Source: Pannonibacter sp. SL95 (GTDB lineage Bacteria; Pseudomonadota; Alphaproteobacteria; Rhizobiales; Stappiaceae). Taken from it: a stretch of 64,000 bases of DNA. The DNA is taken from assembly GCF_026672425.1 (NCBI RefSeq), contig NZ_JAPPRC010000003.1:1718501-1782500 (forward strand), written 5' to 3'. The notes under the pieces were generated by a model. The model was given only the letters and a program-made list of their open reading frames with translations. It was not told where the DNA came from and ran no database searches. Within the stretch, counting starts at the first letter, position 1, and each line of letters opens with the position of its first letter. Positions 34,993 to 43,861 of this stretch are shown here, piece by piece. The translations under genes were made by a program, and so were the position numbers.

Positions 34993-36787
34993 CTTGCCCT
35001 CCATTGCCGCCCGCCTTGCCGCCCTGCGCCAGGAGATGAACAATTGCGGGCTCGATGCCTTGATCGTGCCCCGCTTCGATGCGCACCAGGGCGAATACAT
35101 CGCCCCGCATGACGAGCGGCTGGCCTACCTGACCGGGTTTACCGGATCGGCGGGCGTTGCCATCGTGACACAGGACCGGACCGCCCTGTTTGTCGATGGT
35201 CGCTACACCGTGCAGGCCGCGCGGCAGTGCGGCGGCCATGGCATCGAGCGGCTGCACCTGCACACCCAGCCACCAGAACACTGGCTGGCGGATTTCGCAT
35301 CGCCCGGCTGGCGCGTCGGCTATGACGCAATGCTGCTGCCACCCGCCTGGCTGGCCCGCTATGAAACCGCGCTGACACACGTCGCCGTCCGGATGGTCGT
35401 GACCGAGGGCAATCTCGTCGACAAGATCTGGACCAACCAGCCAGCACCGCCGCAGGGCCGCATTTCGAGCTTTCCGCTGCAGTTCGCCGGCCGCTCACCG
35501 CTGGAAAAGCGCGACTGGCTGCTGGGCGAAATGGCCCGGTTCGGAGCCAGTCATCACGTTGAAACCCAGCCGGACAACATTGCCTGGTTCCTCAATGTCC
35601 GCGGTGACGATGTTCGCTTCAATCCCATGCCACAGTCCTTCCTGACCCTTGGCCGGGACGGCAAGGCCAACTGGTTCGTTGATCGGACGAAGTTCGAGGA
35701 AGGTCTTGCCGATAGTCTTCCGGACTGGCTCCATGTGCATCCGATGCCGGCGTTTTTGCCGCTCCTGCGCGAGCGCCTTAGCCCCGCAGACCGGATTGCC
35801 ATCGATCCGGACTTCTCGCCGGTCGCCGTCTCGCTCCTGATCAAGGAGGCCGGCGCAAGCGTGATCGCACGGCCCAGCGCCGTGACCCTGGAAAAGGCCG
35901 TCAAGAACCAGACCGAACTGGAAGGCCTGCGCGATTGTCACGTCGCCGATGGGGCGGCCTGGGCCGAGTTCGGCGCCTGGCTGGCCCGGATGGTGCCGGA
36001 GCGGGCAAAGGCGGGTCATCCGATCACGGAACTGGAGGCAGAAGACGCCATCCTCGCCTTCCGTCAGCAACAACCGGGATTTCTCTCCGAGAGCTTCCGC
36101 ACGATTTCCGCCGCAGGCAGCAATGCCGCCATGTGCCACTATTCCGCCGATCCAGCCAGTCAGGGACGCATCGCGCCGGAGGGGACGTACCTGCTTGATA
36201 GCGGCGGCCAGTATCTGACCGGAACGACCGACGCCACCCGCAGCTATGCCTTCGGCCCGGTCTCGCCCCAGTACCGCCGCGCCTATACCGCCGTGTTCCG
36301 GGCGTTTCATGCGCTCGCCACGGCCCGCTTTCCCAAGGGCACGCAGGGGCATCACCTCGACGCGATCTGCCGCCGGCCGCTCTGGGACCTCGGTCTCGAC
36401 TATGACCACGGCACCGGCCACGGCATAGGCCACCGCCTGTCCGTGCATGAACAGCCGCAGCGCATCGGCCGGCCCTTCAACCCGGTCGACCTGCAGCCCG
36501 GCATGGTCCTGTCCATCGAGCCGGGGCACTACGTGGCAGGCGACTACGGCATCCGCATCGAGAACCTGTTCGAGATCCGCGAGGCCGAAGACGGCTTCCT
36601 CGAGTTCCAGACCCTGACCCTCGCGCCGATCCAGACCGACATGCTCGATCTCGCCAGCCTGACCAGCGCGGAGATCGACTGGCTCGACACCTATCATGCC
36701 AGGGTCTGGTCAACCCTCGAAGCGCGGGTCAGCAAGGAAGCACGCGACTGGTTGTTGGCAGCCTGTGGCGCGGTATCCTTGCGTTGA
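34979..36787 (+). CDS. Aminopeptidase P family metallopeptidase (M24)
   Basis: 602 residues, the length of the large three-domain aminopeptidase P (two creatinase-like domains, then M24). Metal ligands: Asp pair in LLDSGGQYLTGTTDATRSY, His in GTGHGIGHRLSVHE, Glu in LSIEPGHYV and Glu in GIRIENLFEI. It removes N-terminal residues before proline in the cytoplasm. Translationally joined to the peptide ABC operon (14-base overlap, ribosome site GAAGAG inside the DppF gene), so it probably digests the peptides this transporter brings in. Confidence 0.92.
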   Translation: MNVFDLPSIAARLAALRQEMNNCGLDALIVPRFDAHQGEYIAPHDERLAYLTGFTGSAGVAIVTQDRTALFVDGRYTVQAARQCGGHGIERLHLHTQPPEHWLADFASPGWRVGYDAMLLPPAWLARYETALTHVAVRMVVTEGNLVDKIWTNQPAPPQGRISSFPLQFAGRSPLEKRDWLLGEMARFGASHHVETQPDNIAWFLNVRGDDVRFNPMPQSFLTLGRDGKANWFVDRTKFEEGLADSLPDWLHVHPMPAFLPLLRERLSPADRIAIDPDFSPVAVSLLIKEAGASVIARPSAVTLEKAVKNQTELEGLRDCHVADGAAWAEFGAWLARMVPERAKAGHPITELEAEDAILAFRQQQPGFLSESFRTISAAGSNAAMCHYSADPASQGRIAPEGTYLLDSGGQYLTGTTDATRSYAFGPVSPQYRRAYTAVFRAFHALATARFPKGTQGHHLDAICRRPLWDLGLDYDHGTGHGIGHRLSVHEQPQRIGRPFNPVDLQPGMVLSIEPGHYVAGDYGIRIENLFEIREAEDGFLEFQTLTLAPIQTDMLDLASLTSAEIDWLDTYHARVWSTLEARVSKEARDWLLAACGAVSLR

Positions 36788-36950
36788 TGTTTCAAGAGTG
36801 AAGGCTAAGGCTAACGGCCTTGGAGTGTGAACCACCGCCGAACGTGTTGTGCGTTTGCGATGCACTCAAAATTTAGTAAGAGTGAGGTGTCTCGGTCGCT
36901 TGCTTCGGCACGCGACCTGTTGTTCGACGGTAGACGTGGAGATAGGTCAA

Positions 36951-37478
36951 TTGGAAAACAAAATACCAACTGGCCATCTTGATCGAAGTGAAGCTGTTTG
37001 CTCCATATTACGGGCCGAATATCGCGCCTATCAATACAGGTTTGTCGAGTTTTTCGTCGAACACCTTTCCGATATCAGCCGCAGCTTTCGCGGTGATCTG
37101 CAGGCGATGATCATCATCGCCGTTGTCGGCCAGATGCACATGCAAGCGCTGCGTACGGCCCAGGAAGTCGGGCTAGACCCGGCGTCTGTTCCCGATGAGC
37201 GAAAGAGCATCGGTGCTTCGCGTCTGGCCGACATCACCGGAATTCCACGCGAGACGGTCAGGCGAAAACTTGCGCAACTTGAAGGCAAGGGGTGGATCAA
37301 ACGGAACGTAGACGGGTCCTGGAAGCTCGCTGTCACGGGCGGGGTTGCAGCCGCGCGGAATGAACTGTCCGAACTCGACAACCGCGCACTTGAGCGGGTC
37401 GCCCGACTTTACTGTGACCTGGATGCAATCGTTTCCAACGGTGCCCAAAATGGGCAGGTCCTCCCTTCCGGAGATTGA
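36951..37478 (+). CDS. Putative winged-helix regulator
   Basis: About 175 residues. The C-terminal half has a clear helix-turn-helix (SRLADITGIPRETVRRKLAQ followed by LEGKGWIKR, a winged-helix wing); the N-terminal part has a helix rich in aromatic residues with no recognised domain. The start is uncertain: TTG at 36951 is favoured because GGAGATAGG lies upstream; GTG 36936 and an open frame to 36849 also exist. It is 45 bases upstream of the hdhA-like gene and may regulate it. Family not identified beyond the helix-turn-helix. Confidence 0.65.
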   Translation: MENKIPTGHLDRSEAVCSILRAEYRAYQYRFVEFFVEHLSDISRSFRGDLQAMIIIAVVGQMHMQALRTAQEVGLDPASVPDERKSIGASRLADITGIPRETVRRKLAQLEGKGWIKRNVDGSWKLAVTGGVAAARNELSELDNRALERVARLYCDLDAIVSNGAQNGQVLPSGD

Positions 37479-37523
37479 TGTCGAGGCTGTAACATCCGCC
37501 CACACTCGCAGGTGGAGGCGGAA

Positions 37524-38291
37524 ATGTTTGATCCGACTAAGTTTTCTCTTGAGGGCCAGACGGCTCTTGTGACCGGAGCCGGCGCAGGTATCGGGCGCGG
37601 CATTGCCGAATTGTTCGCCGCAGCAGGCGCTGCAGTCGTTGTCAGCGACCTCAACCAGGAGACGGCAGACGCCGTCGCCAGCGCGATTACCGCCAGCGGC
37701 GGTCGGGCAGTCGGTGTAGCCTGCAATGTGACGCAGGAGGCTGATCTCGAGGCGGCGGTCAAGACGGCTGTCGACACCTTCGGCGGGCTGACGATCCTGG
37801 TCAACAATGCCGGCGGGGGCGGACCGAAGCCCTTCGACATGCCGATGAGGGACTTTCATTGGGCCTATGAACTCAACGTGTTTGCTCCCTTCCGCCTGAC
37901 GCAGCTGGCTGTTCCGCATATGGAGGCCGCAGGCGGTGGCTCGGTGCTCAACATTTCGTCGATGTCGGCCGAGAACAAGAACCAGCGCATGGCATCCTAT
38001 GCCTCGTCGAAGGCGGCGATCAGCCATCTGACCCGCAACATTGCCTTTGACCTCGGCCCGAAAGGCATCCGCTGCAACGGCATTGCACCGGGCGCGATCC
38101 GAACGGATGCGCTCGCAACGGTTCTGACGCCCGACATCGAAAAGGCGATGCTCAAGCACACGCCGCTGAAGCGCCTCGGCGAGCCGTCCGACATCGCCTA
38201 TGCAGCACTGTTTCTCTGCTCGCCCGCGTCGGCCTGGATCAGTGGACAGATCCTGACTGTATCCGGTGGCGGTGTGCAGGAGCTGGACTGA
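37524..38291 (+). CDS. hdhA: 7-alpha-hydroxysteroid dehydrogenase-like short-chain dehydrogenase
   Basis: 255-residue NAD(P)-dependent short-chain dehydrogenase. Cofactor motif TGAGAGIGRG, NNAGGGG, catalytic Ser in ISSMSAENKN and Tyr-x3-Lys in SYASSKAA. From memory of the family, the run NNAGGGGPKPFDMPM, the AENKN segment and the C-terminus LTVSGGGVQEL are close to Escherichia coli HdhA, which oxidises the 7-alpha hydroxyl of bile acids. True substrate here is unproven; related enzymes act on other alcohols. Ribosome site GGAGG before ATG 37524. Confidence 0.75.
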   Translation: MFDPTKFSLEGQTALVTGAGAGIGRGIAELFAAAGAAVVVSDLNQETADAVASAITASGGRAVGVACNVTQEADLEAAVKTAVDTFGGLTILVNNAGGGGPKPFDMPMRDFHWAYELNVFAPFRLTQLAVPHMEAAGGGSVLNISSMSAENKNQRMASYASSKAAISHLTRNIAFDLGPKGIRCNGIAPGAIRTDALATVLTPDIEKAMLKHTPLKRLGEPSDIAYAALFLCSPASAWISGQILTVSGGGVQELD

Positions 38292-38328
38292 TCGGCGTGA
38301 GTTTTTCGTTTATCTGTGAGGACATGTC

Positions 38329-39123
38329 ATGAGCTTTGATCCGTTTGCAGAATTTCGCATGGACGGCCACACGGTCATTATCACCGGCGGGGCCCAGAAC
38401 ATTGGTGCCGGGATTGCCCGGACTTTGTGCGCAGCCGGGGCCAAGGTCATGATCGCCGACCTGAATGGCGAGCTCGCCGCAGAGACCGCAGCAGGAATTG
38501 CCAGGGAAACCGGTCAGGTCTGCCGTGGCATGGCATGCGACGTGACCGACAAGGACGCAATTGACGCGGTGGTCGCGGCGACGGTGAAGGAGTTCGGCGG
38601 CATCTCGACGCTGGTCAACAATGTTGGCTGGGGCGGCCGCCAGGATGATCCGGCCGCGATCCCGGAGGACGAATTCGTTCGCTCCTACAAGCTGAACACG
38701 ATCAGCGCCTATCGCATGAGCATGGCTTGCCTGCCGTATCTGGAAAAGGCCCAGAACGCGTCGATCACCAACTCCGGGTCGTTCTCGTCCGCTGTCCCGG
38801 CCTATGACATCCTGCCCTACGCCACGGCCAAGGCGGCACTGAACCAGATGATGGTGTCGCTGGCGCACTTGTTGAACAAGAAGGTCCGTGTCAATTCGAT
38901 CCTGATCGGAACGGTGATCACCGCCGGCTATGCAGACGCCGGTATCACGCCCGAGATGCAGGAACGGATGATGCATCCCGACAATCTGATCGGCCATCCG
39001 GGGCGTCCGCAGGATATCGCCAATGCGATGCTCTGGCTGTGTTCTCCGGCCGCCCAGTGGGTCAGCGGCCAGACGATCAACGTGCACGGCGGCGGCAGTG
39101 TCGTCCGTCTTTTTGGCCGTTGA
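38329..39123 (+). CDS. Short-chain dehydrogenase/reductase, substrate unknown
   Basis: 264 residues. Cofactor motif TGGAQNIGAG, NNVGWGG, catalytic Ser in NSGSFSS and Tyr-x3-Lys in LPYATAKAAL; the C-terminus INVHGGGSVVRLFG is family-typical. It follows the hdhA-like gene by 37 bases (ribosome site GAGGACA) and is probably cotranscribed. Two dehydrogenases in a row suggest epimerisation or two-step oxidation of a hydroxyl group on one substrate; this is inference. Confidence 0.82.
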   Translation: MSFDPFAEFRMDGHTVIITGGAQNIGAGIARTLCAAGAKVMIADLNGELAAETAAGIARETGQVCRGMACDVTDKDAIDAVVAATVKEFGGISTLVNNVGWGGRQDDPAAIPEDEFVRSYKLNTISAYRMSMACLPYLEKAQNASITNSGSFSSAVPAYDILPYATAKAALNQMMVSLAHLLNKKVRVNSILIGTVITAGYADAGITPEMQERMMHPDNLIGHPGRPQDIANAMLWLCSPAAQWVSGQTINVHGGGSVVRLFGR

Positions 39124-39257
39124 GCCGGCGACGTGCCGCCACCTCGACAGCAACGCATGAGGGCGGATTGCGCCGGATCCAAACTGGCGCACTCCACAAT
39201 CATCGGCTCGGGCAGGGGGCTGCTGTCCGCTGAACTGCCAGTCAGGAGAACTAAGCA

Positions 39258-39944
39258 ATGCGACGCATGAAACGCGCACTCGCTGTGGCGGCAGTGCTGG
39301 GCGGATGGATCAGCTTGTCCTTGCCGGCACAGGCGGACACCCCGCTGACCAACGAACAGCTTGCGGTCATGATGTTTGTCGATCAGGGCCGCTCCTACGG
39401 CTACCAGACCATGATGGCCCGGATCCAGGTCGAGACCGTGCAGGCGGAACTGGAGCGCGATCAGGCGATCCTTCAGCAGACGGAAGACCTCTTCCGCAAG
39501 AACGCGGTGCCGCTCATCGACTTCGAGATCGCCCAGCTCAAGGATGCCTGGAACCGCAAGCAGCTGATCGTGGCGCAGAAGAGCCTCGAATATGTCAGCG
39601 CCGAATACGCAGCAATGACCCTGATGGCGGAGCATTTTGCCGGTGTGCCGGTCACGGTCGAACAGCTCTATGCAACGTTCCGCAAGGGATGGGATGCGGG
39701 CTGCGAGAAGGGACCTGACGAGGTCGAGGCAATGAAGGCCTGGGCCGCCTATGCCGAAAAATCACTGGAACGCGCCGGGCAGCTTAACGCCCGTGGCCAT
39801 GTGTCCGACAGCGAGCTGCAGGATCGCCAGGCGCGCGTCAAGATCGCCCGTGCCAACTATCTGCAGCGCGAGGCGGGTCTCGACCGCTGCCGCACGGTTT
39901 TGTTCCCGACGCTTGAGCAGGTCATGGCGATCGGCCGCAAGTGA
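39258..39944 (+). CDS. Exported alpha-helical protein of unknown function
   Basis: 228 residues. A signal peptide (MRRMKRALAVAAVLGGWISL) ends at AQA before DTPLTNEQ. The rest is almost all charged amphipathic helix. Two segments, TEDLFRKNAVPLIDFEIAQ and LNARGHVSDSELQDRQARVK, resemble the helical-hairpin repeat of HlyD-type adaptor or TolC-like proteins, but the lipoyl and barrel domains are absent. Two cysteines (in DAGCEKG and LDRCRTV) could form a disulfide in the periplasm. AGGAG precedes the ATG. Function not recognised. Confidence 0.7.
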   Translation: MRRMKRALAVAAVLGGWISLSLPAQADTPLTNEQLAVMMFVDQGRSYGYQTMMARIQVETVQAELERDQAILQQTEDLFRKNAVPLIDFEIAQLKDAWNRKQLIVAQKSLEYVSAEYAAMTLMAEHFAGVPVTVEQLYATFRKGWDAGCEKGPDEVEAMKAWAAYAEKSLERAGQLNARGHVSDSELQDRQARVKIARANYLQREAGLDRCRTVLFPTLEQVMAIGRK

Positions 39945-39973
39945 TCAAGGATCTGTCCTGGATGGAGACCGGA

Positions 39974-40441
39974 ATGACATCTGTTGCGCAGGCGGCTCAT
40001 GGCCACGCCGCCATCCTCAAGGGGGCACTTCTGTCTGGCGCCATCAACGCCGTGATCAATGGCGCAATCCAGTGGTATCTCTTGTCCGGTCAGGGCCCTC
40101 TGGCCTTGACTGTCGACGCGATCACCAATGACGAGCACACGGTGTTCGGGTCGGCCGTTCCGCTGGCGGTCAGTCTCGCGATGATCCTGACGGCGGTGGC
40201 TTACTCCACGGTCAAGGGTTCCAAGCCGCCATTCTATCCGACCTTCCTCTGGATGACCGTCAAGAACGGGTTCTTCGCGCTGGGTGTCCTCATCACTTTC
40301 GCGGTGCTCTGGCAGCGCCTCCTTGGCACGATCGTTGTCTCGCTGCCCGTAGGGGTGATCATTCTGGGTCTGGTCGCCGGGGCTGTATCTGCGATCGTCA
40401 ATTACATGACGATCCGGGCGGCGACGGCATCTGCAGCCTGA
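39974..40441 (+). CDS. Four-helix membrane protein of unknown function
   Basis: 155 residues with about four hydrophobic segments (for example VPLAVSLAMILTAVAYSTV and VVSLPVGVIILGLVAGAVSA). ATG 39974 is chosen because GGAGACC lies before it; a GTG overlapping the stop of the previous gene (39941) is also open. It is immediately downstream of the exported helical protein, so the two probably act together in the envelope. No family recognised. Confidence 0.6.
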   Translation: MTSVAQAAHGHAAILKGALLSGAINAVINGAIQWYLLSGQGPLALTVDAITNDEHTVFGSAVPLAVSLAMILTAVAYSTVKGSKPPFYPTFLWMTVKNGFFALGVLITFAVLWQRLLGTIVVSLPVGVIILGLVAGAVSAIVNYMTIRAATASAA

Positions 40442-40858
40442 TGGACTGGGGCGTGCGGCTTGCCCATCCCTGCCAAACCGGTAAAGCCGACCGTCTCGCA
40501 ATACTGACGCTTTCGTCAGGGCGCTGGCTGCCCACCTTCCGCTGGATGGGCAGGCTCGGCCCGAGCGACGTCGTGTCGTTGACAGATCTTGCACCTCACG
40601 AAGGTCCGATACCGTCATTCGTGACCCGTATCCGCAGCAAGAGGTTGCCTGCACCGTTGGAGAGGTCAGGGCTGAGATGTCCCCTTCTTCAAACCTTTTG
40701 GCTGATAGCCGGCCTGGTGACCCGCTGCCTTGAGACCGGTAAAGCAGGCATCTGCTTGTCCGTAATTACAACTATAGTATGCAAAAATGCGAAGCCTCGC
40801 TTGCGGTGGGGCCGAATCGGAGATCTAACTGAGGCATGCAAACCTCTGATTGAGACGC
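40442..40858. promoter_or_regulatory. Intergenic region upstream of the cas operon
   Basis: No convincing gene. It holds an inverted repeat AAGCAG-GCAT-CTGCTT (40742-40757) and an A/T-rich stretch with TATAGT at 40774 about 80 bases before cas3, the likely promoter, though no good -35 box is spaced from it. ATGCAAAAAT at 40779-40788 recurs in the CRISPR leader at 47789-47798. A 150-codon frame running through here (40441-40893) has no coding features. Confidence 0.4.
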
Positions 40859-43177
40859 ATGCCTTACTACGCCCATTCAGCGCCAGATGCTGACGAAGCA
40901 CTCTGGCAGACGCTTCCCGATCATTCCGTGCAGACTGCGGGGCTGGCATCGAAGTTCGCGGCGGACTTTGGCGGCGAGAGGCCAGCTTATCTGGCCGGCC
41001 TGCTGCATGACCTTGGCAAGTATAATCCCGAGTTTCTCGCCTATATCCGGGAGCCGCTGCGGCGCGGGGGCAAGGGGCCGGACCATTCGACGGATGGCGC
41101 CGGTGTCCTCCTGCGGGCGGCTCCAAGCGCAGCCGTTTGGGTTGACCGCGTCGCGCTGGAATTGCTCGCCCACGCGGTCGCAGGACACCATGCGGGACTT
41201 CCCGACCGGACGCGCAGTGTGCAGGAAACAAGTTCTGGTGCACTTCAGGAACGGCTGGAGCGGTGGGATGACACCCGGCTCGATCCGGTCTGGCAAGACG
41301 AACTCAGCGCTGATTTCAGCGCTCTGTTTCCGCCGGGGTTCCGCATGGACCCCAGAAAGGCAAGCACCAACCCGGCCGCCGCCGCGGCCTTCCAGATCGC
41401 GTTTATGGGCCGGATGCTGTTCTCCTGCCTCGTCGATGCGGATTTCAAGGACACGGAGACCTATTACAACCAGCTGAAGGGGCTCACTGCCGACCGGAAC
41501 TGGCCGGCCCTGCAAGATGTGCTGCCAGAGCTGCGGGCGCGGTTTGACCGGGAAATGGCCTCGAAAGCCGCCGCATCCGGCAAGCTGACGTCCTTACGCG
41601 GCGAGATCCTCGCCCATGTGCGCGGGCGGGCAGCCGAGCCAGCCGGTGTCTTCACGCTCAATGTTCCGACCGGCGGCGGCAAGACGCTGGCCTCGCTCGG
41701 CTTCGCGCTGGATCACGCTGCGCAGCATGACCACCGGCGCATCATTTATGCCATCCCCTTTACCTCGATCATCGACCAGACGGCGGCGATCTTCCGCCGT
41801 GTGCTGGGCGACGAGATGATCCTCGAGCATCACTCGGCCATCGAGGAGGAGGGCCTCAAGGCGCTTGGCCAGCGCGACAAGCTGAAACTGGCCATGGAGG
41901 ACTGGGCCGCGCCGGTGGTGGTGACCACCAACGTGCAGCTGTTTGAAAGCCTCTTTGCCAACCGGCCGGGGCGTTGCCGCAAGCTGCACAACATCGCCCG
42001 CAGCATCATCATCCTTGACGAGGCGCAGACCCTGCCGCTGCCTTACCTGAAGCCATCCGTCCTGGCGCTAGACGAGCTGGCGCGCAATTACGGCTGCACC
42101 ATCGTGCTCTGCACGGCAACACAGCCCGCGCTGGACCGGCACGACTTTCCGGCGGGCAGCCTGATGGGGCTGGAGCTGGACAACCGGGAACTCGCCCCTG
42201 ATCCTGCCCGGCTGGCGCGGGAGCTCAGGCGCACGATCATCCGGCGGGCAGGCGTTCTGAGCGACGACGATCTTGTGCGGGATCTCGCGGACCATTCCAG
42301 GGCCCTCGTCATCGTCAACAGCCGCAAGCATGCACTTGAGCTGTTCTCTTCCGCAAGGGCGGCTGGGCTGGAGGGGCTCGTTCACCTGTCGACCCGCCAA
42401 TGCGCGGCCCACCGGCAGGCGCTGCTTGCGCGTGTTCGGGAAAAGCTGCAAGGCGACGGCCCTTGCCGCGTGGTCGCCACGAGCCTGATCGAAGCCGGGG
42501 TCGATGTCGATTTTCCGCGTGTCTATCGCGCCGAAGCGGGGCTGGATCAGGTGCTGCAGGCCGCCGGCCGCTGCAACCGCGAAGGCTCGCGGGCGCCGGA
42601 CGACAGCCATGTTCTCATCTTCAAGCCAGAGGTCGCGCAGCCGCCCGAGGAACTGGCGCAATTCGCGGCGGCCTTTGCCAGTATCGAGCGCAGGCACACC
42701 GATCTCTTCAGCCCGGAGGCGATCCGGGACTACTTCCAGGAAGTCTACTGGCAGCGCGGTGCCAATGAAGGCAAGAGCGGTCTTGATGCCAAGGGCATCC
42801 TGGCGATGGCACGGATGGACAAGTCCGGCACCAACATCGCCTATCGCACGATTGCGAAGGAGTTTCGGATGATCGATAGCGGCATGCTGCCGGTGATCAT
42901 CCCTTACGACGATCACGCCCGCCACTGGATCGGCCAGCTGGACGTCGAGTCCGTACCCTCCGGCCAGATTGCCCGCGAGCTGCAGCGTTATCTGGTGCAG
43001 GTGCTCCCGAAGGTGCGGACGGACCTGATCGCCAACGGCGCCGCCTCCGTCCGCGCCGCTCACCTCAGGGCGGACCAGTTCGTCGTGCTGACGGAAGCGA
43101 GCAGGCTCTACACGCCGGAGGTGGGGCTGTGGTGGGAAGAAATAGGCAAGCTCGGCGTTGCCGACAGCATCATTTAG
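40859..43177 (+). CDS. cas3: CRISPR-associated nuclease-helicase Cas3 (type I-C)
   Basis: 772 residues, the effector that unwinds and degrades DNA marked by the Cascade complex. The N-terminal HD nuclease shows LLHDLGKYNPEF and HAVAGHHAGL. The superfamily 2 helicase has Walker A PTGGGKTLASLGFALDHA, the DEAQ box IILDEAQTLPL, CTATQPAL and SLIEAGVDVDF with the downstream QAAGRCNREG motif. All catalytic motifs appear intact. ATG 40859 is preferred over a TTG three codons earlier. First gene of the cas operon. Confidence 0.95.
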   Translation: MPYYAHSAPDADEALWQTLPDHSVQTAGLASKFAADFGGERPAYLAGLLHDLGKYNPEFLAYIREPLRRGGKGPDHSTDGAGVLLRAAPSAAVWVDRVALELLAHAVAGHHAGLPDRTRSVQETSSGALQERLERWDDTRLDPVWQDELSADFSALFPPGFRMDPRKASTNPAAAAAFQIAFMGRMLFSCLVDADFKDTETYYNQLKGLTADRNWPALQDVLPELRARFDREMASKAAASGKLTSLRGEILAHVRGRAAEPAGVFTLNVPTGGGKTLASLGFALDHAAQHDHRRIIYAIPFTSIIDQTAAIFRRVLGDEMILEHHSAIEEEGLKALGQRDKLKLAMEDWAAPVVVTTNVQLFESLFANRPGRCRKLHNIARSIIILDEAQTLPLPYLKPSVLALDELARNYGCTIVLCTATQPALDRHDFPAGSLMGLELDNRELAPDPARLARELRRTIIRRAGVLSDDDLVRDLADHSRALVIVNSRKHALELFSSARAAGLEGLVHLSTRQCAAHRQALLARVREKLQGDGPCRVVATSLIEAGVDVDFPRVYRAEAGLDQVLQAAGRCNREGSRAPDDSHVLIFKPEVAQPPEELAQFAAAFASIERRHTDLFSPEAIRDYFQEVYWQRGANEGKSGLDAKGILAMARMDKSGTNIAYRTIAKEFRMIDSGMLPVIIPYDDHARHWIGQLDVESVPSGQIARELQRYLVQVLPKVRTDLIANGAASVRAAHLRADQFVVLTEASRLYTPEVGLWWEEIGKLGVADSII

Positions 43178-43192
43178 GGAGGTCGTCTATCC

Positions 43193-43861
43193 ATGCCCTA
43201 CGGCGTGAAACTGTTGGTCTCAGGCCCGCGCGCCTGCTTCACGAGGCCCGAGATGAAGGCCGAGCGCGTATCTTACGATACGCTGACACCCTCGGCGGCG
43301 CGCGGCATCCTGGAGGCAATCCACTGGAAGCCGGCGATCCGCTGGGTCATTGACCGCATCCATGTGCTGCAGCCGATCCGCTTCCAGTCGATCCGCCGCA
43401 ACGAGGTCGGCAGCAAGGCTCCGGCCGGCAAGATCAAGACGGCGATGAACCGGGGCAGTCTCGAGGATCTGGCACTCCTGGTCGATGAGGACAGGCAGCA
43501 GCGCGCCTCCACGGTTCTGGTCGATGTCGCCTATGTCATCGAGGCGCATTTCGAGCGCACGGCGCGCGCCGGGACCGATGACACCGAAGGCAAGCATATC
43601 GAGATGTTCAACCGTCGTGCCGAACGCGGCCAGTGCTTCCACCAGCCGTGCCTCGGCACCCGCGAGTTTGCCGCCGATTTCCGGCTGATCAGTGACGGCG
43701 AGCCTCTTCCCAAGGCTATCGCCGAGACCCGCGACCTCGGCTTCATGCTGTGGGATATCGACCACTCCCGGCCCGACCGTCCGTCCCTGTTCTTCCGCGC
43801 CATGCTGGAGAATGGCGTGATCGTGGTGCCACAGCCGGGCTCACTGGAGATCCGCCGATGA
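43193..43861 (+). CDS. cas5: Cas5c (Cas5d), crRNA-processing Cascade subunit
   Basis: 222 residues. In type I-C systems Cas5 takes the place of Cas6 and cuts the repeat RNA; the relevant region EGKHIEMFNRRAERGQCFHQ contains the Lys-His pair expected of the active site, with Tyr in VSYDTLTPSAARGILEAI. It stays bound to the 5' handle of the crRNA. 15 bases after cas3; its stop overlaps the cas8c start (ATGA). Confidence 0.93.
   Translation: MPYGVKLLVSGPRACFTRPEMKAERVSYDTLTPSAARGILEAIHWKPAIRWVIDRIHVLQPIRFQSIRRNEVGSKAPAGKIKTAMNRGSLEDLALLVDEDRQQRASTVLVDVAYVIEAHFERTARAGTDDTEGKHIEMFNRRAERGQCFHQPCLGTREFAADFRLISDGEPLPKAIAETRDLGFMLWDIDHSRPDRPSLFFRAMLENGVIVVPQPGSLEIRR

Noticed and set aside
40441-40893. 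150-codon plus-strand frame between the membrane-protein gene and cas3
   Set aside because: No ribosome site, no domain character, overlaps both neighbours and covers the probable cas promoter.
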